Shown here: piece by piece, positions 56,401 through 63,783 of the stretch
Layout: each line of letters begins with the position of its first letter
How positions within the stretch are numbered: position 1 is the stretch's first letter
Assembly (NCBI RefSeq): GCF_037975245.1
Contig: NC_092568.1
Coordinates: forward strand, 16,077,001 to 16,141,000
Origin: Apostichopus japonicus
Taxonomy: Eukaryota; Echinodermata; Holothuroidea; Aspidochirotida; Stichopodidae
Reading direction: 5' to 3'
Length of the DNA: 64,000 bases
Made by a program: the position numbers and the translations under genes
Notes under the pieces: generated by a model
The model's input: only the letters and a program-made list of their open reading frames with translations
Database searches by the model: none
What the model was told of the DNA's origin: nothing

Positions 56401-59099
56401 GTAATGTCATTGAACTCGAGCTTATATGTTAGGAAGCTCTCTTCAGAGCAGACCAGAGTTATTATTACGTTATTACCAAATGAGGGAAAGATATTAATTA
56501 AGAAAATTGAGAACTGGAGGCCAAGCTTGCTTCTGAATGTAGATTTTAAAATTGTTGCTAGCTATATCTCTACTAAACTCAGGCAAGTGCTATTATCCAT
56601 TCTAATCAACTAGGTTTTTGAAGAAACATTTTACTGGTGAAAATATCCAACTTATTGTGGACGTTATCCATTTTGCGCACGAAAAAATATATCAAGTTAT
56701 ATTTTATTTGTGGGTTTCCAAAACGTATTTGACAGTACTGAATGGAAGTTTCTTTATCGTACATTGCAATTGTTCAAATATGGTGAGAGTATAATTTGAT
56801 GGATTAAAAGTGTTTTTTTATCCGAATTGTTCAGCTTGCGTGGATTTTTTTTTTTAGAATTTCGGGTCCGAAAGTCAATTTCAGCAAATCAATCATTTTT
56901 TTGCATTGATGACAATTTTGAGCATGTTCAGAAGTTTCAATCTTGTTATATTATTTCTCTTACAAATGGGCCAACCAGGGTTCTTGGAGCTACAAGAACT
57001 TGTAATAGGGATGACCTTTTTTCCCTGAAGTACTTACTAAAATTATCTTGATTGAAAAGTACTTTAAATATGTTGTCCTCCCGTGACCTGACCCCTTACG
57101 GTAAAATGTTCTTTTCACTTTTATTTGGTGAGGAAAAAATGATTAGATAAAGCAAAAATATCATGATGTAGACTCAAGAACAGGGGATGAGGGGTCTGAA
57201 TATGGTCAATATCTACAATTTTCTTAAGAGTATAAAAACTACCTGGATTAAAAGATAAATTGACCACTCTTCAGGTCTTTGGAAAACTCTTTTTGACCAT
57301 TTCCTTAAGAAAGTTGGAATTTGTTTTGTATCCAGCTGTTATTTTAGGGGGAGAGATTTATTGAAGAAAGCTCAAAATTAATTTTATTCTAATTGCTGCT
57401 GTGCCCGGGTTGATCTGACATTTGAGTCGCCTGTTGCAAATTATTGTGATCAAACTGTTTGGAGTAATGTTTCTATTACAATCAATAATGAAGTATTTTG
57501 GTACGAAAACAACTTTAAATCAAATGTCAGGTATGTCCAGGACTTTTATGATTCAGCTGGTAGTTGAATGGGATTTAACATTCCATGCCAAGTGCATTGA
57601 GGCCTACAAGTCATTGTCTGGGATTGCCCAGGGAAGCCATCCAGTCAGCATGTAATGCTGATTCAATTTATATAGAGGTCTGTCATTATTTATAGAAAGT
57701 TTATTGACTGCTCTGTTGAGCAACCACGTTGCTGTGTTTATAAGTGGGAGGATGAATGTTAGGTTACTAGTCTCAATACGCTAAAATTAGAAATTTTAAA
57801 CATAAATTTGTTCATCGCATCATTGCTACAAATTTGGTCTTCAAAGATTAATATTAAGACTGAAAATTCCATTTGTTCCTTTTCTTATGAGTATGGAGAG
57901 TGAGCTGTGGATCACCTTTTCTTGACAATGCAGAAGGGTAGAGGATGTATGGAATAACATCTATATGGTAACTTGAAATTAAGTATGAAAATGCTTGCTT
58001 TGGCTATTAATTATTATGAAGTCAAAATGAGGTGCTACAATTTCACAATTATTTATGCAAAATATTACATCTATCGTTACAAAATAAACATAACATTACC
58101 AGGTTTTTAAACATTTAAGTGTCTGTTAGGTTTTACCTGGATGTTCAAATGTATAAACTTACTAACAAAAATAACCAAAAGAACTTTAAAAAAATTTAAG
58201 AGATTCTTTGTGCTTCAAATGAAGCAGTTTGGCTACTGTGAACCTGTAAATTATATGAGATTATTGCTGTTTTTTGTTGTTGAAAAATGCACATATTGTG
58301 TGAAATCTTGTTATCATGTTTTTGAACAAGAGATCTGTGCAATGTAAAATAATATGTAATATCATAAAGTTCTGTGTTATTCAATCTTGGCCTATGGTAA
58401 ACTTGGTAAGCATTTTATCCAAACAGCATTTTACATTAATTAGCCTTTACCTCAAGCATTCAGACCCAGTTTGTGATCTTGAGCTCTGTATCTCACCTCC
58501 CAGAAGGTAGTTCTAACAGTTTAACTTACTGGGTGGTATGAATAGGACAACCTCCATAATTTCCTTAATATTTGCATTTCCACCAGAAATTCTGGTCACA
58601 TCAGAAAACCAATAAAATTATTCATAACCACCGCCTCTACGAAACGTTTGTACTTTACTAGCGTAAATAACGTTCTGATTCTGGCTTAAAAATTTCAGTA
58701 ACTTTGCCTATCTAGTCTGCTAGTAACACATAACAAACAAGAACCACAAACGGCTATATATGTAGTATAGGCTACAGTAACGTTACCTAGCCTAACGTTA
58801 GGCCGACAGTTACTTCACATAGGCTCTAATTGTGTTTTACAAATTAAGCTGCGATGTTTGACAAAGCATAGTTGTCGTTTTTGAAAGTTTCTTTCTGTAA
58901 CCACCTTTGCGAACAGAAGTTTAATAAACATAACTTAGGCTCAAGGAAACGTCCATGAAAAATCAAGGCTTATGACTAGGTTAACTAGGCTGCAGTAGGT
59001 CTTGCGTTAGCCTACTGTAGGTGTAACGTTACCTTTGGCTACGGCCTAATTGGTATTTTGGAATTTGAGCTTACCTCCAACTTGTCCAAACTGATCCAT
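28975..59099 (-). CDS. REL: Class II Rel/NF-kB transcription factor, complete gene model (9 exons)
   Basis: This is a DNA-binding transcription factor of the Dorsal/RelA/c-Rel class, held in the cytoplasm by IkB proteins and moved to the nucleus on immune or developmental signals. Coding exons (minus strand order) are 59075-59099, 38907-39076, 38536-38684, 37676-37914, 35442-35537, 34454-34545, 33748-33886, 32650-32718 and 28975-29408. They total 1413 nt, giving 470 residues, and every junction keeps phase. The N-terminal Rel domain spans roughly residues 21-190 with the recognition loop RFRYPCEGR at 36-44. The IPT dimerisation domain is about 197-303, the nuclear signal KRKR is at 311-314, and the C-terminal 144 residues are acidic and hydrophobic. 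EGR(T/S)AG rather than EGPSHG, and the absence of ankyrin repeats, place it in class II and not p100/p105. Exon 1 is the least certain part. Confidence 0.9.
29500..29540 (+). ncRNA. Hammerhead-like repeat, copy b, in Rel intron 8
   Basis: It reads ACCTCTGAAGAAGATCCTGC then TAGGATCGAAACGGCCC. The CTGAAGA box, GATCC-TGCTA-GGATC hairpin and GAAA box are intact, but the GTCAGGC part is GGCCC, so helix I is lost. It lies antisense to Rel, about 92 bases upstream (in gene direction) of the exon 9 acceptor. Confidence 0.5.
31489..31565 (+). repeat. tRNA-like sequence, probably head of a tRNA-derived SINE
   Basis: A 7-bp acceptor-like stem CAAAGGA/TCCTTTG encloses TAAGTCACTTGGTAAAGCA, resembling a polymerase III A box. 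It also encloses TCCGATCCTGAGGTCCACTG and CTTCAAACCC, resembling a B box. The anticodon arm does not fold canonically, so it is not a working tRNA gene. It lies in Rel intron 8, near a (CT)n run at 31691-31708. Confidence 0.45.
32650..32718 (-). CDS. REL: Rel exon 8: nuclear localisation signal
   Basis: A 69-nt exon between CTTTCCAACAG and GAAG|GTCAGT. It encodes [20 protein letters not shown] then ALE. The basic cluster KRKR lies about 10 residues after the end of the IPT domain, the same position as the RelA and c-Rel nuclear signal that IkB masks. Entry phase 1 and exit phase 1 match the neighbouring exons. Confidence 0.92.
33391..33491 (+). ncRNA. Hammerhead-like repeat, copy c, with extended flank
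   Basis: The core 33391-33430 reads AGCCACTGAAGAAGATCCTG then CTAGGATCGAAACGTCAGGC. Helix I is GCC(A)/AGGC, box 1 CTGAAGA, helix II GATCC/GGATC with loop TGCTA, box 2 GAAA, and the cleavage triplet would be GTC. The next 60 bases, ending AAGCAGTTTGCTAACAG, are shared with copy d at 44060-44160. It sits antisense in Rel intron 7. Confidence 0.55.
33748..33886 (-). CDS. REL: Rel exon 7: second half of IPT dimerisation domain
   Basis: It encodes [20 protein letters not shown] then [20 protein letters not shown] and YIPENA. AIV(F/L)RTPPY and V.LQR.SD.(E/D)VSDP..F.Y.P are hallmark Rel dimerisation blocks. The serine in QRTSD aligns with the protein kinase A-type site RRPSD of RelA, with the consensus changed to RTS. 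The flanking sites are TTCAAATTAG and GCTG|GTAAGT. Confidence 0.95.
34454..34545 (-). CDS. REL: Rel exon 6: IPT domain, DNA-contacting edge
   Basis: It encodes [20 protein letters not shown] then [11 protein letters not shown]. This aligns with the EDIEVRF...W.A.G.FSQADVHRQ segment of Rel proteins; the usual final HRQ is HHQ here. The acceptor is TCTCCTGTAG and the donor CACCAG|GTATTG. Confidence 0.93.
35086..35249. repeat. 44-bp minisatellite, ~3.7 copies, in Rel intron 5
   Basis: Units beginning CAGCCCTGATCATGTGAAAG start at 35086, 35130, 35174 and 35218 and continue CACCTTCCAGCTG(A/T)ACGACAGAAA. The copies differ at only a few bases, suggesting recent expansion. Confidence 0.9.
35442..35537 (-). 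CDS. REL: Rel exon 5: start of IPT domain
   Basis: It encodes [20 protein letters not shown] then [12 protein letters not shown]. The pattern L.I.(R/K)(V/M)N...G...GGDE(I/V)..(L/F)C(D/E)KV.K is the entry to the Rel dimerisation domain and is complete. The acceptor is TCTCTTGCAG and the donor ACAAAG|GTTAGT. Confidence 0.95.
35764..36010 (-). pseudogene. CR1/L2-like LINE 3' end in Rel intron 4
   Basis: On the minus strand one frame reads [20 protein letters not shown] then [12 protein letters not shown] and stop. This is the (S)FS(V/Y)AAP.LW..LP..(I/H)R......F(K/Q)..LKTHLF motif that closes many non-LTR retrotransposon ORFs. The tail follows as GGCACTATATAAATTTTG and a (TTGATTGA)-type run at 35764-35790. 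Only the 3' end is present. Confidence 0.75.
37289..37643. mobile_element. TTAA-flanked MITE, copy 1 (355 bp), beside Rel exon 4
   Basis: It is bounded by TTAA at 37285-37288 and 37644-37647. The inverted ends are AGGGTGTGAAGACTCGCGC at the left and AGGCATTGAAGACTCGCCCC on the reverse strand at the right, imperfect over 18-20 bases. TTAA target choice is typical of piggyBac-type transposition, although the terminal bases are not the usual CCC. Copy 2 is at 40979-41328 in the same orientation. It is non-coding and lies in Rel intron 4, 29 bases past the exon 4 donor. Confidence 0.8.
37676..37914 (-). CDS. REL: Rel exon 4: C-terminal part of the DNA-binding Rel domain
   Basis: It encodes [20 protein letters not shown]...[20 protein letters not shown]...[20 protein letters not shown] and (L/I)CFQ...DP.......L.PV..(H/N).I are diagnostic Rel blocks. 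The insert [20 protein letters not shown] between them is typical in length. Its donor lies only about 29 bases from a TTAA-flanked mobile element (37289-37643). Confidence 0.95.
38536..38684 (-). CDS. REL: Rel exon 3: DNA-binding Rel domain, middle
   Basis: It encodes [20 protein letters not shown] then [28 protein letters not shown].(E/K)LVG..C..G and the following beta strand match the family. The acceptor is TTTTCGTAG|GTGG and the donor GCCAA|GTAAGA, phase 2. Confidence 0.94.
38907..39076 (-). CDS. REL: Rel exon 2: start of the Rel domain with DNA recognition loop
   Basis: It encodes [40 protein letters not shown], then [16 protein letters not shown]. The loop RFRYPCEGR keeps the Arg, Arg, Tyr, Cys, Glu and Arg that contact the kB site. 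Pro replaces the common Lys before the redox-sensitive Cys. The acceptor is TTTGATTTCTAG|AAAAT and the donor GTTAAG|GTAAAC. An in-frame ATG at 39059 could serve as an alternative start if exon 1 were not used. Confidence 0.95.
39413..40096. repeat. 59-bp minisatellite decaying rightward, in Rel intron 1
   Basis: Three nearly identical 59-bp units (TATCCCTGATGGTTTGTTTG...CCTCCAGCTAATTG(T/C)TGG) start near 39413, 39472 and 39531. They are followed by progressively diverged units of similar length that keep TTCCTCCAGCCAATTATTTG and GAACTACATTTATATGTG. The array begins about 340 bases upstream, in gene direction, of Rel exon 2. Confidence 0.85.
40097..40198. repeat. 34-bp tandem repeat, three copies
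   Basis: The unit TGCATATTACTGGTGCAATC plus ACTAATACTTAAAG is repeated at 40097, 40131 and 40165 with one difference in the last copy. It directly follows the decayed 59-bp array. Confidence 0.92.
40979..41328. mobile_element. TTAA-flanked MITE, copy 2 (350 bp)
   Basis: It is flanked by TTAA at 40975-40978 and 41329-41332 and collinear with copy 1 at 37289-37643 over its whole length, with scattered substitutions and small indels. Shared internal phrases include CACCACCATCGATCCCAGAA and ACTACCGTCGGTAAT. It has no coding capacity and lies in Rel intron 1. Confidence 0.8.
43097..43825. repeat. Tandem duplication, period 369 bp
   Basis: 43097-43441 (TGCTCAATATT... to ...ACTGTTCG) is repeated at 43466-43825 with few differences. 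The differences include an extra GATCGTAAC near 43547 in the second copy and ACTTACTG versus ACTGACTG at the end. It contains CCTTGTAGAAAACGTCAACT and GCAGATGTGGTCGTATGG in both copies and is non-coding. Confidence 0.9.
44060..44160 (-). ncRNA. Hammerhead-like repeat, copy d, with extended flank
   Basis: The minus-strand core (44160 down to 44121) reads AGCCTCTGAAGAAGATCCTG then CTAGGATCGAAACGTCAGGC. All core blocks are intact, with helix I GCCT/AGGC, GTC before the predicted cleavage point and a 5-bp helix II. The flank through 44060 matches copy c. It lies inside the 41400-44343 element. Confidence 0.6.
45347..46215. repeat. 67-bp minisatellite, ~13 copies, in Rel intron 1
   Basis: The unit is ACAAGATGAACCCTGAATAA, AGTGATATATGGTGGGTATA, CCCTCCCTACTAATGCACAT, AAAGGGT. 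Starts at 45681 and 45748 show the exact 67-base step. Two units (the first and the fourth) carry the variant GAAAAAATTAATATATGGTT in place of GAATAAAGTGATATATGGTT, indicating partial unit conversion or block duplication. The period is not a multiple of three, so it is not coding. Confidence 0.93.
46598..47280 (+). mobile_element. Y-family hAT-like element, copy 4 (683 bp), with internal triplication
   Basis: The ends are CATAGGCGTAGGAGGC and GGCTCCTATG, flanked by the exact 8-bp repeat CCTACAGG at 46590-46597 and 47281-47288. A block of about 80 bp (TTGGTGAAAATTCGGGCAAT, ATGCTGAGAATTTTTCGGGC, AC(C/T)TACTGAAAG...) occurs three times in tandem at 46652-46890. A GCATTCATT/AATGAATGC inverted pair and GAACGCGCGCAAAGCGC lie further right. 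It is non-coding and stands alone in Rel intron 1, 30 kb from the main island. Confidence 0.9.
49370..49594 (+). pseudogene. CR1/L2-like LINE 3' end
   Basis: One frame reads [20 protein letters not shown] then [20 protein letters not shown] and stops near 49503. The SF.YSG..LW..LPDHIR....L..F.SLLKTHL pattern is the post-RT end of many non-LTR elements. The tail follows: AGCGCCTTGAGCAGTGAC, TTGGCGCTATATAAGTCTCA and TTTATTATTATTTT at 49530-49594, the classic 3' end of this class. It is truncated at its 5' end. Confidence 0.85.
50738..50948. repeat. AT dinucleotide runs
   Basis: (AT/TA) runs occur at 50738-50757, about 50863-50872 and 50920-50944. Simple sequence only. Confidence 0.85.
53372..53653 (+). 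CDS. Unassigned 93-codon open frame, cysteine-bearing
   Basis: It runs from ATG to TGA and encodes an early basic segment ([20 protein letters not shown]), a Tyr-rich middle ([20 protein letters not shown]) and a C-terminal part with five cysteines ([15 protein letters not shown]...LEC). There is no signal peptide and no recognised domain. It lies inside Rel intron 1 on the opposite strand. It may be a chance frame; only the unusual composition makes it worth listing. Confidence 0.2.
   Translation: MNAACNKDRRATTAHKVSHNHVCYQGSHVAPPMYSPRIYNHVYSHRVGVYYEYGTFNYEAGSRVKCQANKQCSLKLCHCEPVGKNYMLECLQM
54240..55200. repeat. Diverged copy of the TGACCT-rich dispersed repeat with (GACA)n tail
   Basis: It repeats phrases of 3860-4240: TTTTGACC..AAATGAC, AGTTATCATGTTTACAAAGT, CTGTTGACCTCAAATGA and AAGTTCATCCACC. 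A (GACA/GACG)n run at 54677-54722 (GACAGACAGGACAGACGGAC) lies within it. At least three partial monomers seem to be present. The family is unassigned; it may be a SINE. Confidence 0.5.
55950..58210 (+). pseudogene. Tx1/L1-type LINE remnant (endonuclease end and reverse transcriptase)
   Basis: In scattered frames the plus strand reads WAGDFNIDG (about 56000, the GGDFN box of the APE-type endonuclease) and [20 protein letters not shown] (56330). Then follow ITLLPNEGK with [15 protein letters not shown] (56470-56550), [16 protein letters not shown] (56640), [20 protein letters not shown] (56730) and [11 protein letters not shown] (57080). KTTWIKR and a C-terminal tail come last. The order KSPG.DG, NWRP(I)SLLN.D.KI, (D)F..(A/V)FDS.EW is that of L1/Tx1-clade reverse transcriptases. 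Many stops are present and the YADD region was not found. It lies in Rel intron 1, opposite strand. Confidence 0.85.
59075..59099 (-). CDS. REL: Rel exon 1 (inferred): 25-nt coding start
   Basis: The ATG at 59099 opens MDQFGQVG plus one base, ending at GGAG|GTAAGC. The extra G joins the AA at the start of exon 2 to give Glu, and the combined frame runs through to the stop at 28975. The resulting N-terminus is about 20 residues before the Rel domain, as in RelA, which also starts Met-Asp. kB-type sites lie 220-310 bases upstream. The assignment rests on splice phase, donor quality and promoter context across a 20-kb intron, not on homology, so another first exon is possible. Confidence 0.55.
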
Positions 59100-59620
59100 T
59101 TTATATTATATGACACCATCCGATACGTCTTGAGTTCGATAAAGCGATTAATGCTTCACAATGAGGCAGTATTTGTGAAACAATTCTTTCAACTGTATTC
59201 AGGCAAAACATCCAGGTAAAGAGCTCAGATTGCTAGTTCAGGCGATGTGCATAAAAGGTGGTCCCAGCAAGCTGTTTGCAGTACACACCACACGACAATC
59301 GACACTGAAAGCCTTCATGGGGATTCCCCCTTTTAAAAAGTTATGATTGGCTGAATGGGTAACATGACAAACATAACCAATGATGGTGCAGAACAACGGG
59401 GAAGCCCCTTTTGTGTTTAATTTCCTATGGTGACATTTCGCCTCTTTTTTTTGAAATAATGCTACGGCAAGCACGAAATCAGTTACACGTCCTCATACAT
59501 TGAAGAAACGACTGGATCATATTGTCCAACTCAAAATATAAATACCATTCTTCAGCAGAATGATATTTATGTCGTAGCTCGATCGCGAAAATCATCAAAA
59601 AACTCTTCTCATCCATAGGC
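59100..59620 (-). promoter_or_regulatory. Putative Rel promoter and 5' leader with two kB-type sites
   Basis: Upstream of the inferred Rel ATG, GGGGATTCCCC (59319-59329) is a near-palindromic consensus NF-kB site, and GGGGAAGCCCC (59398-59408) fits GGGRNNYYCC. They are 69 bases apart (centre-to-centre about 79). A TTTTAAAA word at 59331-59338 is next to the first site. No canonical TATA position can be fixed because the transcription start is unknown. Rel genes are often autoregulated, so kB sites here fit, but binding is an inference. Confidence 0.5.
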
Positions 59621-59647
59621 CTAAGCTCGTACTTATATTTTTTTCAG

Positions 59648-59699
59648 AACCGTTAGAGATATGATCGTGATTCGGTTGAAAGAGGACCTGGGATTACAA
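59648..59699 (+). CDS. Weak candidate exon on the strand opposite Rel
   Basis: TTATATTTTTTTCAG precedes A + 17 codons (TVRDMIVIRLKEDLGLQ) and then GTAAATG. The splice signals are good but the segment is short and unrecognised and no partner exon was found. It could belong to a gene diverging from the Rel promoter or be chance. Confidence 0.2.
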
Positions 59700-60082
59700 G
59701 TAAATGACATGCAACTTGTTTTGTTAGATATCCGTGTATACCTATAGGGAGTCGTTCTATCTATGTATCGCGATAGACTGGGCCAGAGCACAGAAACCAA
59801 ATAACCTGATTCACTCTCAACCCCAGTCCTCTTACATCGGAGACTGTCACCGTATGGTCATGACGATGTTTTCTTAAGTGAGTATCTTTGACGGAGAGTG
59901 GATTACCAGAGTACTTTACAGTGTAGTTCATGTAAGCTTCGGCAATGAACTACGGGAATCACATAGACAAAATTGGACAAAGTGTTGCCGTAGCCGGAAT
60001 ACTCACTTTGACATGGGAGACGTTAGATGTTCATATTATTAAATGGAACACATATTTTCAGTTTTAGATTTCTTTCTTTTTT

Positions 60083-60140
60083 AGCCTCTGAAGAAGATCC
60101 TGCTAGGATCGAAACGTCAGGCCAACTTACTTTTACACAT
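60083..60140 (+). ncRNA. Hammerhead-like repeat, copy e
   Basis: The core 60083-60122 reads AGCCTCTGAAGAAGATCCTG then CTAGGATCGAAACGTCAGGC, identical to copy d. It is followed by CAACTTACTTTTACACAT as in the other copies. The upstream side is unique, so the repeat appears to begin at TTAGCC. It lies upstream of the Rel gene. Confidence 0.6.
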
Positions 60141-63100
60141 ACTTTCACTTTAATCTCAATTAAACTGCAAGGGTGATGCATTGACGTTCATAGCTACGCA
60201 AAATGTATATACCAAACAGAAGCTTTAAAGAAAGGTATTCGCTATTACGCAAAGTCACGTTAGATCTATCGTGGACTAAACTCCCAGATGCGCGAATATT
60301 CTATTGCATGATTTTCTTCATTAGATTTGAAAGTGGCTTTATTTGCTATACATTATTATTATTTACTAATAACAGCTAAAACATTCAACCATAAAGCAGC
60401 CTCGAAAGTACGTTTAAGGAAATCAACATCATGCCTATCGTGTGACTTTGAGAAACTTTTCAAGTTATACGTAATAACATTTATTTCGTAATTTACGAAT
60501 ATGCATGTTCTATTTTGTTACTTAAAGTAACAGCTAGAGAAACAATTTAATGAATGATGTATACTTCGATGTCCTGTTCTTAATTAAAGAAATGCATCAG
60601 TTGGTGTATATGAATCTGAAGTTAAAATGAAGGGGAGGAGAGGCAGTTGCGTGCGCAATGGCGGGGCGGTGTGGGGGGGGGGGGTGGGGGTGATGATTTA
60701 TTGCATTCAGCCAAGAAAAAAGTATACCAATACTATGGGTGCAACTTCCCGCCCACCTGTTTCAATCTCAAACAAAGTACTTGTGAGCAAAACCTCGCAT
60801 ATAGAGCTACAAGATATATATGCATAATTTATAGTTTAAATAAGCCTCAGAATGCAATATTTGATTTGAAACATTATTTTTTCTAGGGGAGAACCCCAAA
60901 CCCATCTATTTAGGAGACGGCTTCAATTACCCCAGGACAACGCTCCTTTCTAATTTTATAACATCCTTGAGACGCCATCAGGCCTTCCCATATAGGTTCA
61001 CGTTTATTCAGTCCGAGAAATGTTGAATTTATTATTACTTAGCACAACCTTCCGTCTAGATTATACATATATAAACCTAAAATTATAGTCCATATGTGCC
61101 TCAAAAATGCATCGTTTGAGATTTAGCAACCCCAAACCCCTTTAAATGGGAGTCAATGACCCCAAGGCAGCACCCCTTCCTTTATAATATTCCTTCATTC
61201 GACTCTGGCAACTTCCAGGCTTCCGTCTGCATGAAACCTCGACTACGGCTCTCAGTTTCACCTTGACAAGGCCCTGTACCCCATGCAGCCAATAATAATA
61301 CGCCCAATATCAGAAATCCAACGCCCTCTGTATAACGAACTGTTTAAATCATTAGTTTGGCTCACTTGAAACCCTGGTTGTGTAAGAACACCGGCATGTA
61401 TACATGAACCTTCTGTCATCCGTCGATGAATATTGAGAAAATCGGGAGGCATGTGTTCCTTTTTTGCTGCTATGGGAACCGTTTTCTTCTGACGGACGAG
61501 AATGTTTCTGGTCTGATATAGGCCGGGAACACGTCAAAATCAATGCGGGGCAGCAAAGTTAGTTGTTTGGTGACAGTATTGCTATAAACAGGGCATTGAA
61601 ATATGGCCCCACGGTGGTGGACTTTGAGTCTGGCACTCTAGCCGTTGAACCCGGTCTCAACCCAAAAACTAAATTTACCCAAAGATTGATGCACATCGAT
61701 TTCGTCACTGGGGAGGGGGGGGGGGAGGGGTGGCTGTACTCCCAGCCAATAACCGTGAACATTTGTAATAATAAAGCAAGTTGTCGCTTGCGTTATTTTT
61801 CGAAACGTTGCTCAGCTAGTTACTTCAAGCCTGCCCCAAAATCGATCAACATCCCTCAAAATGGTGAATGTTCGACCCTGGTGATATGACATTAAACTGT
61901 GGTCATATTTTTCATAAATTAAAATTTTGTTCACTAATGAACCGTGGGGTGAGGGTGTGTGGTGTATATAACGTGTTTCCTTCCCCTGATTCTTCCCGTG
62001 ATGCGCAATTTATACAGGTGCGTTTTCCCCCCTAAAATGTTTGCTTCCCCCCCCCCATCTTCCCCACACCATTAATAAACCATTAACTTGTGTGGACAAA
62101 AGGATAATGCCATGTGACTTTCCTATCTCAGCAAATTAAAAAGATGTACATCTGTCATATGGCCGGATTTAAATAAAAGAATAAATACAAAATACAAGTA
62201 AATAATAAACTATAAAGGCATGTCCAAACAATTCTAAAACAATACAATGTACAAGGCAAGGCAAGAGACCCAAACAGTTTTAACAAAAGGTACCAAACAG
62301 GCAAGCTTTTAGCGATTGAAATTTACTTTAATTAATACAATTAGTTCTGTTGCCAAAACTTCTTCAGTAGCTCTAATACTAACATTATTGGCATGAAATG
62401 CAGTACGGATTAATTATATATTGAAACACGATCAGGAAATTAAATACAAAGAGATTGTAGCACTATTTCAAGATCAGGAGGCAATGTTACATCCCCTAAC
62501 CCTAACCCCAATTTCAACTTTTGTTTCTCGTAATATGTAAGAGAATTTTCTTAGGCCTATGTTACCAGGGAAACGTAAGATTGTGTTGTCGGGTGGGGGT
62601 AAGGATGCATTGTTTATCAAAATTAACGATTTGCCCTCAGACAAGGTGAAGAAGTGAGAGAAGGAGGGACACGAAGTGGTACTGGGGGGGGGGGGCTCTA
62701 TCATGAACAACAACGAAAACCTTAACCGTAAGCATAAAATCCGGTGAATGAAAAATCGCAAATTTGAATGGCTGTTGCATGGGGTTCAACATAAGGGCAT
62801 CAAACGAACATCACAACTTATAGAACTTACTTACACATGGAAAACAATACAAGAGGGAAAGTCATATCGGACCCACCAATTTATAGTTCCTGAAATATTT
62901 CCCAAGACTAGTAGGCTACTTCCAATGCAACGATATATACAGTATACTTTGCTATAGTAAGCTCGCCGCAAGTTTAATTTCAGTTTATAAAATAAGTCGC
63001 CGCACTTTTACGTCTATGCTCGTCGTATCTTCACCGTTTAAAAATGTTAGATTTCTTTGACGCTGGACTAGTACTGTAATAAAGATGAGAGTCTTAAATA

Positions 63101-63780
63101 AAAAATAACAAGCTAATTAATTCAAACATTACTTTCATAAACCAATTGTATGGTTCAGACTCACCAACAATTATAACATAATGTATTCAAGTCTCCATGA
63201 GTTTAATTGACAGGGTGCCTCCCCCCTCCCCCAAACAAAAAAATAAAGATCACTCTAGACATTCGACTTTCATTTGTTGGCGATATTAATATAACAAGAA
63301 ATATGATATTGTATGTATATGATATTGATTGTCGCATTGCATGTTCCTTGGTTGTCATTCTCAAAGGTGAAGGTGAATGCGGCAACTGAACCTTGTCGTG
63401 ATTTGATGTGTGTATTTTGTAACAGCAGAACGAGCGACTGACACGACCAGGGACGGCTACGTTTCATAAAGAATCCCTGTCTCCATACTGTGTAGATATC
63501 TATTTCAAGTGCGTTTATGTCCTTCTTGCAACACAAAGACACGTGATCCCGAACTGCTTTTGTTTATTGCTTTAATGCCAGACTAGATGTTAGTAACCTC
63601 ATGAAACATCAGTTCTTTCAAAACAAATATCGTCAGCAGCTATGATTTAGAGCCGCCCAACCACGAGCAGACAGATAGACCCTACATCTTAACTTTGGAT
63701 TGAAGAATCGGGTTAAAGCTATTAATGTTATCAACTGATTGTAGGTTAATTAGAAATGGGTTAAGCCAGTTTTGGCGAGA
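60141..63780. other. Right flank, nothing assigned
   Basis: No exon recognised. It contains G/C runs at 60673-60684, 61710-61725, 62045-62055, 62684-62695 and 63221-63231 and several short open frames without family resemblance. A TGGGAGTCAATGACCCCAAGG-like phrase is repeated loosely at 60895-60945 and 61125-61170, hinting at an old duplication. Confidence 0.35.
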
Positions 63781-63783
63781 AAT

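Noticed and set aside
61595..61690. Possible tRNA gene on the basis of a GAACCCGG-like T-loop phrase
   Set aside because: No acceptor stem or D arm could be formed.
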